Below are positions 22,201 to 30,251 of a stretch of 32,448 nt of DNA, one piece after another. The stretch's first letter is position 1. Each line of letters opens with the position of its first letter. Source of the DNA: an uncultured Collinsella sp. (GTDB lineage: Bacteria; Actinomycetota; Coriobacteriia; Coriobacteriales; Coriobacteriaceae); assembly GCA_900548565.1 (NCBI GenBank), contig URKV01000003.1, forward strand, positions 1 through 32,448, read 5' to 3'. The notes beneath the pieces were generated by a model, which searched no databases, was not told the DNA's origin, and worked only from the letters and a program-made list of their open reading frames with translations. Made by a program: the position numbers and the translations under genes.

Positions 22201-23406
22201 ATGTCACCAAACAGCGATTCCATCCTTTCCCAGGAGCTCTCGCGCCGCACTGCCCTCAAGGCCCTGTTCGGCGCCGCTTCTGCGGCAGTTCTTTTTGGCC
22301 TGCCCGCTCGCGCCCATGCGGCGGAGGCTTCCAAAGAAACCACCGATAAACTGAATGCCGCCCAGGCCCAGCTCGACGAGGTTCAGGCCCAGCTCGACAG
22401 CATCGCAAATGAGTATGCGGCGCTGGCCAACAAGAATGCCCAGACCCTCAACGACATCGAGAATGTCCAGGGCAAGATTGACGACACGCAGGCCCAGATC
22501 GATGAAAAGAAGGCCGAGCTCAAGAAGAAGCGCAACGACCTTTCCGATCGCGTGGCCGCCAGCTACAAGTCCGGCGGCACGAACATCCTGTCGCTGCTGC
22601 TGGCCTCTGGCTCGTTTGAGGAACTCGTCGCCAACGCGCATTACGTTGAGAAGATCAACAAGAGCGACCGCGACGCCATCGAGGACATTCAGACCATCCA
22701 GGAAGAGCTCGATGCGCAAAAGACCGAGCTCGAGTCGCAGAAGGCCGACTTAGAGAAGCTCAAGGACCAGCAGACTGCCCAGATGCAGGACATGCAGGCC
22801 AAGCAGCAAGAAGTCCAGACCGTGCTGAACGGTCTTTCCGACGACGTCAAGGAGCTCATGGCTCAGCGCGATTCCGAGATCCTCGCTGCCGCCCAGGCTG
22901 AGGAGGCCGCTAGGAAGGCTGCCGCTGCCGCGGCTGCCGCGAACAAGAACAATTCCTACTCGGGTGGTTCGAGCTCGGGTGGTGGATCGTATGCGCCGGG
23001 AACTCCGCAGCAGAATGCCGGCTCGGGCAAGCAGCAGGCCGTCGTCAACGCGTGCTACTCCACGCCTTCGCCGGGCCAGAACTGGTGCGCGGCGTGGGTT
23101 ACCAATGTCTTCCGTAACGCCGGCGTTGGCTACTTTGGCGGTAACGCGTGCGATATGTTTAACGCATGGTGCTATAGCTCCGACCGCTCGGCGCTGCAGG
23201 TGGGCATGATCGTGGCCGACTCATCGCATAGCGGCACGGGTGCTCCGGGCCTTATCTACGGTCATGTGGGTATTTACGTTGGTGGCGGCATCGTTATGAG
23301 CAACGAGGGTGCCATTACGTCTAAGTCGCTTGATTCGTTTATTAGCTTCTATGGCACTGGCTCTGGCGTGCGCTGGGGCTGGCTCGGCGGTATTGCGCTG
23401 TCGTAA
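22201..23406 (+). CDS. Secreted coiled-coil CHAP-domain peptidoglycan hydrolase
   Basis: A 401-residue exported protein. A Tat-like signal, SRRTALKALFG, is followed by a hydrophobic stretch and the cleavage-like site ARAHA-AE (about residue 41). Residues about 45-240 are a long coiled coil (repeated AQLDEVQAQLDS and DTQAQIDEKKAEL patterns), like the regulatory coil of PcsB/CwlO-type hydrolases. A Ser/Gly-rich linker follows. The C-terminal 115 residues look like a CHAP cysteine amidase/endopeptidase, with C296 in GQNWCAAWVTNVF and H355 in GHVGIYVGGG. Such enzymes split peptidoglycan cross-bridges during growth or division and are kept inactive by the coil until activated at the membrane. ACGGAG precedes the ATG. 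The gene ends 8 nt before hairpin element D. Confidence 0.85.
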   Translation: MSPNSDSILSQELSRRTALKALFGAASAAVLFGLPARAHAAEASKETTDKLNAAQAQLDEVQAQLDSIANEYAALANKNAQTLNDIENVQGKIDDTQAQIDEKKAELKKKRNDLSDRVAASYKSGGTNILSLLLASGSFEELVANAHYVEKINKSDRDAIEDIQTIQEELDAQKTELESQKADLEKLKDQQTAQMQDMQAKQQEVQTVLNGLSDDVKELMAQRDSEILAAAQAEEAARKAAAAAAAANKNNSYSGGSSSGGGSYAPGTPQQNAGSGKQQAVVNACYSTPSPGQNWCAAWVTNVFRNAGVGYFGGNACDMFNAWCYSSDRSALQVGMIVADSSHSGTGAPGLIYGHVGIYVGGGIVMSNEGAITSKSLDSFISFYGTGSGVRWGWLGGIALS

Positions 23407-23414
23407 AGCCGACT

Positions 23415-23550
23415 GGGCCGCGTGCCCGCCCGCAATATATTTGATTGCCTGCTCGGGCAGTCCTGCGCAAGACGAAGGCCACATTAAGTGGCCTTCTTTG
23501 CGTGCGGAACTCGCGATCAATCAAATATATTGCGGGCGGGCACGCGGCCC
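23415..23550. repeat. Type 1 hairpin element, copy D
   Basis: Perfect 33-nt arms (23415-23447 and 23518-23550; outer end GGGCCGCGTGC, inner end ATTTGATTG) enclose a 70-nt core (23448-23517). The core equals that of A except for CTCGGGCAG in place of CTCTACAG. Its central stem is the same GAAGGCCAC / GTGGCCTTC with loop ATTAA. It lies 8 nt after the CHAP-gene stop and before the gene's true terminator at 23603. So it did not replace that terminator. Confidence 0.9.
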
Positions 23551-23602
23551 TCTCGGGTTCGGGGCGCGACGCACCGGACTGGGTTATCTGAATAAATATG
23601 GC

Positions 23603-23632
23603 GAAGGCCCCTTTCGGGGCCTTCTTTTTTAT
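23603..23632 (+). terminator. Terminator of the CHAP gene
   Basis: GAAGGCCCC and GGGGCCTTC (9 bp, loop TTTC) are followed by six T. The T-run overlaps the stop codon of murB on the other strand. Confidence 0.88.
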
Positions 23633-24591
23633 AAAAATTCGCCGACTCGGTGGACTTCGGGTTCTAGGTCTACGTTGAATTGGTCTTTGACGGTTGCCTG
23701 GATGTGGCGGATGAGTTCGTCGACATCGGCGGCGGTGGCGTGGTCGGCGTTGACGATGAAGCCGCAGTGCTTCTCGCTCACCTGCGCGCCGCCAACGGCG
23801 TGTCCTCGCAGGCCGGCATCCATGATGAGCTTGCCGGCAAAGTAGCCCTCGGGGCGCTTGAAGGTGGAGCCGGCACTCGGCATGTCGAGTGGCTGCTTGT
23901 CCTCGCGGCGCTGGCGGTAGTCGTCCATGTCGGCCTTGATCATCGCGGCGTTGCCCGGGGCGAGATTGAAGGTGGCCGAAAGCACGATAAAGCCGTCATC
24001 GGCGATGCGGCTCTTTCGATAACCCAGGTTGAGCTCGTCGACATCGAACTCGATGATATTGCCGCTGCCGCGGGTGCCGTCGTCGAGCCGGCGAGCGGGT
24101 TTGTAGACGCGCACGGACTCCAGCACATCGGCCATGCAGGCACCGTAGGCACCGGCGTTCATGTAGCAGGCGCCGCCGACCGAACCGGGGATGCCCGAGA
24201 TAGGCTCCATGCCGGTGAGACAGGCCTCGGCTGCCGCAGCGGAGACATCGGAAAGCAAGGCGCCGGCTGCCGCCGTGACGTGCGTGCCGTCGACCGTAAT
24301 GTCGGAGAGTCCCTCGCCCAGCGCCACGACGACGCCGCGGATGCCCTTGTCGCCGACGAGCAGGTCGGAGCCGTTGCCCACGATGGTGAGGGGCAGATCG
24401 CAGCGATAGCAGGTATCGAGCGTGGCGACGAGGCCCTGCTCGGTATCGGGCGTGACAAAGACGTCGGCCGGGCCGCCGATCTTAAACGTAGTGTGCTCGC
24501 GCATGGGCTCGCTCATCAGTACGTTGTCCTCGCCGGCAACGCCAGCAAGCGCGCACAGCAGGTCCTCGTTAAAAAAGTCGTTCTCGTGCAT
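23629..24591 (-). CDS. murB: UDP-N-acetylenolpyruvoylglucosamine reductase
   Basis: A cytoplasmic FAD enzyme of 320 residues that reduces UDP-GlcNAc-enolpyruvate to UDP-MurNAc with NADPH, the second committed step of peptidoglycan synthesis. Motifs: the early TTFKIGGPADVFV, the FAD-binding GIPGSVGGACYMNAGAYG, the proton-donor Ser in PSAGSTFKRP, then the late VSEKHCGFIVN and the C-terminal LEPEVHRVG with the catalytic Glu. AAAGGCGGA before ATG 24591 decides the start; an ATG at 24636 would add 15 residues without a ribosome binding site. It stands alone, convergent with the CHAP hydrolase gene, and its stop overlaps that gene's terminator. Confidence 0.95.
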   Translation of the reverse strand: MHENDFFNEDLLCALAGVAGEDNVLMSEPMREHTTFKIGGPADVFVTPDTEQGLVATLDTCYRCDLPLTIVGNGSDLLVGDKGIRGVVVALGEGLSDITVDGTHVTAAAGALLSDVSAAAAEACLTGMEPISGIPGSVGGACYMNAGAYGACMADVLESVRVYKPARRLDDGTRGSGNIIEFDVDELNLGYRKSRIADDGFIVLSATFNLAPGNAAMIKADMDDYRQRREDKQPLDMPSAGSTFKRPEGYFAGKLIMDAGLRGHAVGGAQVSEKHCGFIVNADHATAADVDELIRHIQATVKDQFNVDLEPEVHRVGEFL

Positions 24592-24696
24592 ACGAATATC
24601 CGCCTTTTGGTGGTCGTTGTCATCAATCGATTGCAATATACCCCACCCGGACGGATTTGGTGCGCTGGCGGCGATAAAACAGCCGTCTACCGGATT

Positions 24697-24739
24697 GGTA
24701 AAGTGTTTATCACCGAGGTAGAGGGGTAGTCGCTATACT
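24697..24739 (+). promoter_or_regulatory. lacI-type gene promoter with possible operator
   Basis: TATACT (24734-24739) is a good -10 box. About 20 nt upstream, TAAA-gtg-TTTA (24699-24709) inside GGTAAAGTGTTTATCACC (24697-24714) resembles the sites downstream of the gene. This would allow autoregulation. No clear -35 box is present. Confidence 0.4.
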
Positions 24740-24774
24740 TTCAAGAGATTGCGCGTAAACCCGGAAGGAGCGAG

Positions 24775-25803
24775 ATGGCCAACAAAGTCACCCTCAAGCA
24801 GATCGCCCAGGAGGTGGGGCTTTCCCCCTCGTCGGTCTCGCTTGTGCTCAATAATCGGCCCTGTCGCATCTCGGAAGAAAACCGCAAGCTCATCAAAGAG
24901 GTCGCGGCGCGCAACCACTATGTTCCCAACCAGATCGCGCGCAGCCTGGTCATGCGCGAGTCGCGCACCCTGGGCCTTATCGTCCCTAACATCGAGAGCC
25001 GCTTTTTTGCCTCGCTCGCCGGTAGCCTGGAAAAGCGCTGCCGCGAGGACGGCTATGCGCTCTTCATTACCAGCTCGGGCGGAAGCGCCGATGACGATCT
25101 GGAGCTGCTGCGCCAGCTGGTGACGCGCGGCGTTGATGGCGTCTTCCTGGTCGTAGGCGACGAGTTCTCCGACGACCGCGCCCTGCGCGAAGAAGTCAGC
25201 CATCTGCCTATCCCTGCCGTGATGGTCGACCGTGCCATTGAGGGGCTCGAGTGCGACAAGGTGATGTTCGACCACGAGATGGGTGGCTACATGGCCACCC
25301 GCTATCTGGTCGAGCGGGGCCATCGTCGCATTGCTTGCTTGGTTAACGCGCGCCGTTCCAATACGGGGCGTAAGCGACTTGCCGGCTATGAGCGCGCGCT
25401 GCGCGAGGTTGGCCTGCCTATCGACGCACGTTTGGAGTTTGAGAGTGAGTACTACATTCCGAGCGCATACGAGGCTTCGGAGGCGGTGCTCGCAACCGAC
25501 GCCACCGCCGTGTTCGCAAGTTCGGACAACATTGCCCTCGGTTTGCTCAAGCGCTTGCACGAGATGGGGAAGAGCATCCCGGGCGATATCTCGGTGGTGA
25601 GCTATGACAACTCGGCGGCCGACGTTCTCTTTGAGCCGGCGCTGACCGCCATTGAGCAGGATCCTGGTGTCCTCGCGGAGCATGCTTTTGGCTGCATGTC
25701 CAAGCGTCTTGCCGGTAGGGGCGGTAGGCGTGCCGAAGAGGTCGTTCTGGAGCCGGCGCTTATCGTAAAGGGCAGCGTGCTCGAACTTACTAAACACAAC
25801 TAA
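24775..25803 (+). CDS. LacI-family transcriptional regulator
   Basis: A 342-residue regulator. The N-terminal LacI helix-turn-helix is VTLKQIAQEVGLSPSSVSLVL with hinge sequence YVPNQIARSL near residue 55. It is followed by a periplasmic-binding-protein-like sensor domain (TLGLIVPNI, then VDGVFLVVG, GGYMATRYLVERGHRRIAC, ASSDNIALGLL and SVVSYDNS). LacI proteins bind palindromes with a central CG, often AAACGTTT. Such sites lie just downstream, in front of the phosphoketolase gene. GGAAGGAG seven nt before the ATG fixes the start. It probably controls phosphoketolase in response to a sugar or sugar phosphate that cannot be identified here. Confidence 0.93.
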   Translation: MANKVTLKQIAQEVGLSPSSVSLVLNNRPCRISEENRKLIKEVAARNHYVPNQIARSLVMRESRTLGLIVPNIESRFFASLAGSLEKRCREDGYALFITSSGGSADDDLELLRQLVTRGVDGVFLVVGDEFSDDRALREEVSHLPIPAVMVDRAIEGLECDKVMFDHEMGGYMATRYLVERGHRRIACLVNARRSNTGRKRLAGYERALREVGLPIDARLEFESEYYIPSAYEASEAVLATDATAVFASSDNIALGLLKRLHEMGKSIPGDISVVSYDNSAADVLFEPALTAIEQDPGVLAEHAFGCMSKRLAGRGGRRAEEVVLEPALIVKGSVLELTKHN

Positions 25804-25949
25804 ACACGTTTACCAATTTGCAGAGACCGAATGTGGAGCACCTGTGACAGACAGTGCCGCAGGTGAATGTCGCGTTTTGCTAATCCATATTGCAAATCAG
25901 GATGATAAAACGTTTTTTCACCACGATAAAACGTTTTAGCAAATATACT
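25801..25949 (+). promoter_or_regulatory. Phosphoketolase promoter with LacI-type operators
   Basis: AAAACGTTTT occurs twice (25907-25916 and 25928-25937), within the repeated context GATAAAACGTTTT and 21 bp apart, on the same DNA face. A weaker relative, TAAACACGTTTA (25801-25812), overlaps the lacI stop codon. TATACT (25944-25949) is a likely -10 box six nt after the second site, so repressor binding would cover the promoter. The central-CG palindrome fits the LacI family. Confidence 0.7.
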
Positions 25950-26007
25950 AGTCCCAACGAAAGGTTGCCGTATCGGAGGGTGACCGCGCAGCGAAGGGAC
26001 ATAAACA

Positions 26008-28536
26008 ATGGCTAAAACACTGGGTACGCCGTGGCAAAAACTGGGACATGAGGTTCCGGCTTCCGAGCTCGAGGGCGTCGACCTGTATTGGCGCGCATCG
26101 AACTATCTGTCCGTCGGTCAGATCTACCTTCGCTCCAACCCGCTGATGCGCGCTGACTTTGTCGACGAGAAGACCGGCGAGGTGCGCGACTTTGGTCGTC
26201 CGGACGTTAAGCATCGCCTGGTTGGTCACTGGGGCACCACGCCTGGCATCAACTTCCTGTTCGGACACGTCAACCGTCTCATCGCCGACCACAACCAGAA
26301 CGCCATTTTCTTGATGGGCCCGGGCCACGGTGGCCCTGCCGGCACCGCCCAGTCGCTGCTCGATGGCGCCTACCGCGAGATCCGCCCCGACATCACCAAT
26401 GACGAGGCCGGCCTGCAGAAGTTCTTCCGTCAGTTCTCCTACCCCGGCGGCATTCCGAGCCACTTTGCGCCCGAGACGCCCGGCTCCATCCATGAGGGCG
26501 GCGAGCTCGGCTACACGCTCAGCCACGCCTACGGTGCCGTCATGGACAACCCGAGCCTGCTGGCCGTGGCCGTGGTGGGCGACGGCGAGTCCGAGACCGG
26601 TCCGCTCGCGACTTCTTGGCAGTCAAACAAGCTCGTGAACCCGGCAACCGACGGTATCGTCCTGCCGATCCTGCACCTCAACGGCTACAAGATCGCCAAC
26701 CCCACCATCCTTGCCCGCGTTTCCGATGAGGAGCTCACCAAGTTCTTTGAGGGTATGGGCTATAAGCCGCACTTCTTTGTCGCCGGCTTTGACGACGAGA
26801 GCCACGCAAGCATCCACGAGCGCTTTGCCGCCCTGTTTGAGCAGGTCTTTGACGAGATTTGCGACATCAAGGCCGCCGCGCAGGCCCAGGCCGCCGCGGG
26901 CGAGACCGTGGTTCGCCCGGCCTACCCCATGATCGTGTTCCGCACGCCCAAGGGTTGGACCTGCCCCAAGCAGATCGACGGCAAGAAGACCGAGGACTCC
27001 TGGCGCGCCCATCAGGTGCCGCTGGCGAGCGCCAAGGACACCCACGAGCACTTCCGCGTGCTGCGCGAGTGGCTGCGTTCCTACAAGCCCGAGGAGCTCT
27101 TTACGCCCGAGGGCCAGGTGCGCCCCGAGGTGACGGCCTTTATGCCGACCGGCGAGCTGCGCATCGGCGCCAACCCCAACGCAAACGGCGGCAAGGTTCG
27201 TCGCGAGCTCGAGCTGCCCGATATTCACGCCCACGAGATTCCCGTTGCCGAAAAGGGTCACGGCTGGGGCTCCACCGAGGCCGCCCGCGTCTTTGGCGAG
27301 TACACTGCCGACGTTCTGGCTAAGAACATGGACGATTTCCGCATCTTCGGTCCCGACGAGACCGCGTCCAACCGTCTGCAGGCTGCCTACAAGGTGACCA
27401 AGAAGCAGTGGGACGCCGGCTTCTACGAGGACGAGGCCAACGACGAGCTGCTCGCCGGTTCCGGCAAGGTTGTCGAGCAGCTGTCCGAGCATCAGTGCGA
27501 GGGCTTCCTCGAGGCCTACGTGCTCACCGGCCGCTCCGGCGTGTGGAGCTCTTATGAGAGTTTTGTCCATGTGGTCGACTCCATGGTCAACCAGCACTGC
27601 AAGTGGCTCGAGGCTACCAAGCGCGAGATTCCGTGGCGTGCCCCCATCAGCGGTCTCAACATTTTGCTGTCGAGCCATGTCTGGCGTCAGGACCACAACG
27701 GCTTCTCTCATCAGGATCCCGGCTTTATCGACCTGCTGCTCAACAAGGCCAATGAAACGCACATCGTGAACGCCTACTATCCGGCCGACGCCAACATGGC
27801 TCTCGCCGTGGCCGAGCGCGTCTACCAGTCCACCGACTGCGTCAACGCCATCTTCTGTGGCAAGCAGCCCGCCCCGACCTTCCAGACGGTCGACGAGGCC
27901 AAGGCAGAGCTCGCCGAGGGTGTTGCGACCTGGGAGTGGGCATCGACCGCCAGCTCGCTCGCCGAGGCCGACGTCGTGGTCGCCACGTGCGGCGACGTGC
28001 CGACGCTCGAGGCCCTGGCTGCAACCGACATGCTGCGCGAGCTGGGCATCAAGGTGTGGTTCGTCAACGTGGTCGATCTGCTCAAGATTCAGAACGTCTG
28101 CGAGAACGACCAGGCCATCAGCGATGAGCGCTGGGCTGAGCTGTTTGGCCGCGGCGAGAAGCCCGTGCTCTTTGCATTCCACGCCTACGCCGGCACGATT
28201 CGCCGTCTGATCTGGAACCGCCCCGGCCACGATGCCTTCCGCGTCCACGGCTACGAGGAGAAGGGCTCCACGACCACGCCGTTCGACATGCTGCGCCTGA
28301 ATAACATGGACCGCTGGGCCCTGGCCGCCGACGTGTTGCGCATGGTCGACGCCGATAAGTTTGCCGAGCAGATTGATGAGTGGGAGGCCTTCCGCACCGA
28401 GGCCTTTGAGTTCGCGTGCGACGAGGGCTTCGATCACCCGGCCTTTACCGACTGGGTCTGGCCCGACGCCGCAGCCGCGACTGCTGCCGACGGCGTGCTT
28501 TCCGCAACGCAGCTAACTGCCGGCGACAACGAGTAG
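26008..28536 (+). CDS. xfp: Xylulose-5-phosphate/fructose-6-phosphate phosphoketolase
   Basis: A thiamine-diphosphate enzyme of 842 residues (family usual about 800-830) that splits xylulose 5-phosphate or fructose 6-phosphate with phosphate to acetyl phosphate plus a triose or tetrose phosphate. The conserved PGHGGPA loop lies near residue 110. The ThDP-binding motif GDGESETGPLATSWQSNK lies near residue 192. ISGLNILLSSHVWRQDHNGFSHQDPG lies near residue 550. Substrate preference cannot be read from sequence here. AAGGGAC lies eight nt before the ATG. With GlgP and MalQ feeding hexose phosphates it would supply acetyl phosphate and ATP. It appears controlled by the LacI protein upstream. Hairpin E starts 27 nt after the stop. 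Confidence 0.95.
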   Translation: MAKTLGTPWQKLGHEVPASELEGVDLYWRASNYLSVGQIYLRSNPLMRADFVDEKTGEVRDFGRPDVKHRLVGHWGTTPGINFLFGHVNRLIADHNQNAIFLMGPGHGGPAGTAQSLLDGAYREIRPDITNDEAGLQKFFRQFSYPGGIPSHFAPETPGSIHEGGELGYTLSHAYGAVMDNPSLLAVAVVGDGESETGPLATSWQSNKLVNPATDGIVLPILHLNGYKIANPTILARVSDEELTKFFEGMGYKPHFFVAGFDDESHASIHERFAALFEQVFDEICDIKAAAQAQAAAGETVVRPAYPMIVFRTPKGWTCPKQIDGKKTEDSWRAHQVPLASAKDTHEHFRVLREWLRSYKPEELFTPEGQVRPEVTAFMPTGELRIGANPNANGGKVRRELELPDIHAHEIPVAEKGHGWGSTEAARVFGEYTADVLAKNMDDFRIFGPDETASNRLQAAYKVTKKQWDAGFYEDEANDELLAGSGKVVEQLSEHQCEGFLEAYVLTGRSGVWSSYESFVHVVDSMVNQHCKWLEATKREIPWRAPISGLNILLSSHVWRQDHNGFSHQDPGFIDLLLNKANETHIVNAYYPADANMALAVAERVYQSTDCVNAIFCGKQPAPTFQTVDEAKAELAEGVATWEWASTASSLAEADVVVATCGDVPTLEALAATDMLRELGIKVWFVNVVDLLKIQNVCENDQAISDERWAELFGRGEKPVLFAFHAYAGTIRRLIWNRPGHDAFRVHGYEEKGSTTTPFDMLRLNNMDRWALAADVLRMVDADKFAEQIDEWEAFRTEAFEFACDEGFDHPAFTDWVWPDAAAATAADGVLSATQLTAGDNE

Positions 28537-28563
28537 GTAGGCATCCGGGACGGTCTCGCGCTG

Positions 28564-28648
28564 GGGCCTGCTCCGGGCGGGTTGCCTTGCTCCGGGAAGT
28601 GGGCTTCGCGAACTTCCCAGAGCAAGGCAACCCGCCCGGAGCAGGCCC
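28564..28648. repeat. Type 2 hairpin element, copy E
   Basis: One hairpin of 37-nt arms (28564-28600 and 28612-28648, one mismatch) with an 11-nt loop, GGGCTTCGCGA. Its outer end reads GGGCCTGCTCC. The loop and the bases beside it (AAGT before, ACTT after) recur in copy F, but the rest of the arms does not. A further 6-bp pairing, ACGGTC (28550-28555) with GACCGT (28653-28658), could extend the stem. It follows the phosphoketolase stop by 27 nt and has no T-run directly after it. Confidence 0.85.
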
Positions 28649-28760
28649 TCTCGACCGTTTCGATATGCGGGGGCTGATTCTTTTTTATGTAATGGGGACC
28701 TTGCTTACGCTGCCCTGGAAGCCGTGCATCTAACTATGGTCAGCCAAGATTACATTGCCG

Positions 28761-28835
28761 GGGCCGGGGAGGCATGCTTTGTTTTGAGAAGTTCGCGGAG
28801 CCCACTTCTCAAAACAAAGTATGCCTCCCCGGCCC
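28761..28835. repeat. Type 2 hairpin element, copy F (inverted relative to E)
   Basis: 32-nt arms (28761-28792 and 28804-28835, one G-U pair) enclose the loop TCGCGGAGCCC, the reverse complement of E's loop with one base changed. The arms, GGGCCGGGGAGG outward and TTTTGAGAAGT inward, differ from those of E. The space between E and F and up to 28956 holds no gene that I can support. Confidence 0.85.
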
Positions 28836-28956
28836 TCGTCCGTGAACTTTTCCGCTGGGCGAGCCATAGACGCCGCGTACCGATAGGGTAAGGCAGCGGC
28901 TTGAAATTGGTGCTATATTCAGCTTGAGTTGTTTAATGCTAGTACGGGAGGCTGAT

Positions 28957-29445
28957 ATGGGGCTGTTCAAGAAGAAAAACCCGCAGGATGCCTTTGATCC
29001 CGATGTGTTTACCATCACGGATACGATTTTGGACCCGCCGCGGTTTACGTTTTTGCCGGCTATCTACCAGGATGCCACGCGCCGCAAGTGGGCCGTGCAT
29101 CAGCGCGGCGGCGAGCCGAAGATTTTTGACTATGCGGACGTGTTGCAGTGCGAAGTAGCCGAGGCGGGCGATCCGGAGGCCGAGGAAGTGGTCTCAAAAC
29201 AGGAATTTGCCCAGCGTATCCTGGCAAATCCCGCTAAGGCGGCAAAAATGAATGCCGCCAAGCGTAATATGTGTCTTGGTATGGGCGTTGTTGTGGCGGT
29301 TCAGACGGGAAAAGACGAGGTTTCCAAATTAGAGATTCCCGTTATGACCGACGAAGTCAAACGCGATTCAAGTCTATATAAGTCGTATCGGAATGTCGCC
29401 GAGAAGATCAAGGCCGAATTTGATGCCATGGGAGGGCTGGTCTAA
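28957..29445 (+). CDS. Small uncharacterised protein
   Basis: A 162-residue soluble protein beginning MGLFKKKNPQDAFDPDVF. GGGAGG before ATG 28957 supports this start over ATG 28924. I recognise no catalytic motif. It has a beta-rich look in the first half, a Lys/Ala/Asn stretch (NPAKAAKMNAAKRN), a short hydrophobic patch (MCLGMGVVVAV), and an amphipathic end (SYRNVAEKIKAEFDAM). The last part recalls small DUF4428-like proteins, but weakly. It stands 38 nt before the first of two GntR genes and could be their operon leader. Function unknown. Confidence 0.65.
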   Translation: MGLFKKKNPQDAFDPDVFTITDTILDPPRFTFLPAIYQDATRRKWAVHQRGGEPKIFDYADVLQCEVAEAGDPEAEEVVSKQEFAQRILANPAKAAKMNAAKRNMCLGMGVVVAVQTGKDEVSKLEIPVMTDEVKRDSSLYKSYRNVAEKIKAEFDAMGGLV

Positions 29446-29483
29446 TTTTGGCGGCATACGTTTCTGAATGAGGAGTCTGTGCA

Positions 29484-30251
29484 ATGGCAGGCGAATCTTA
29501 TGCAATTCCCCCCAAAGATCGTGCTGTTGAGGGAATTCTTTGGTATATCCAGCACCACCAGCTTGCCGGCGGCGATCGCCTGCCGGCTGAGCGCGTGCTG
29601 TGCGAAGAGATTGGCGTTTCGCGTACGGCGTTGCGCGCCGGTATCACGCGGCTCATCTCGTGTGGAACGCTCGAGAGCCGTCGCGGATCGGGTACGTATG
29701 TGTGTCCTCTCAAGCCGCTGAATATCTTCCAGGAAACGTATAACTTTTCCGATGCTGTGCGGACTGCCGGCCTGCACCCCTCTTCTCGTCTGGTTTCCAC
29801 CGGGACCATCGAGGCGGATGAGGCGCTTGCCGACAAGCTTGGGGTGGCTGTGGGCGCTCCTTTACTCCGCATGCAGCGCATTCGACTTATAGAGGGCGAG
29901 CCGGCGTCAGTCGAGACCGCTCACGTTAACCTGTCCCTGTGCCCCGCGCTTCCCGAGCACGATTTTGAGTGTGAGAGCCTTTACGATGTCTTGCTCAAAG
30001 AAGGTGGCGTGCGTGTTGAGCATGGACGTGAGCATATCTCCATCTCGCGTTTGAACGCCGAAGAGGCCGAGCTGCTCCAGCAAGAAGAGGGAACGCCGGT
30101 GTTCTATGAGAGCTCGATCGAATTTGATAAGGACATGCGTTTTGTGGAGCATTGCAAATCGGTGATTTTGCCCACAAAGTTCCGCTTTGCCGATAACGGC
30201 GAAGAGAACGGCATGAGGAGCGTGGCAGGTGAACAATGGCTGAAACAGTAG
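29484..30251 (+). CDS. GntR-family regulator with UTRA domain (first of a tandem pair)
   Basis: A 255-residue regulator. The winged helix (about 10-75) contains LPAERVLCEEIGVSRTALRAGI and SRRGSGTYV; the rest is a UTRA effector domain (GAPLLRMQRIRLIEGEPASVE, about residues 130-150). The start ATG lies 8 nt after GAGGAG. Its end overlaps the next regulator by 16 nt (30236-30251), indicating co-translation. It probably responds to a sugar phosphate related to the SIS enzymes downstream; this is inferred. Confidence 0.9.
   Translation: MAGESYAIPPKDRAVEGILWYIQHHQLAGGDRLPAERVLCEEIGVSRTALRAGITRLISCGTLESRRGSGTYVCPLKPLNIFQETYNFSDAVRTAGLHPSSRLVSTGTIEADEALADKLGVAVGAPLLRMQRIRLIEGEPASVETAHVNLSLCPALPEHDFECESLYDVLLKEGGVRVEHGREHISISRLNAEEAELLQQEEGTPVFYESSIEFDKDMRFVEHCKSVILPTKFRFADNGEENGMRSVAGEQWLKQ

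Noticed and set aside
26623..28437. 604-codon frame antisense to phosphoketolase
   Set aside because: Long only because of codon bias on the sense strand; no family likeness and no ribosome binding site.
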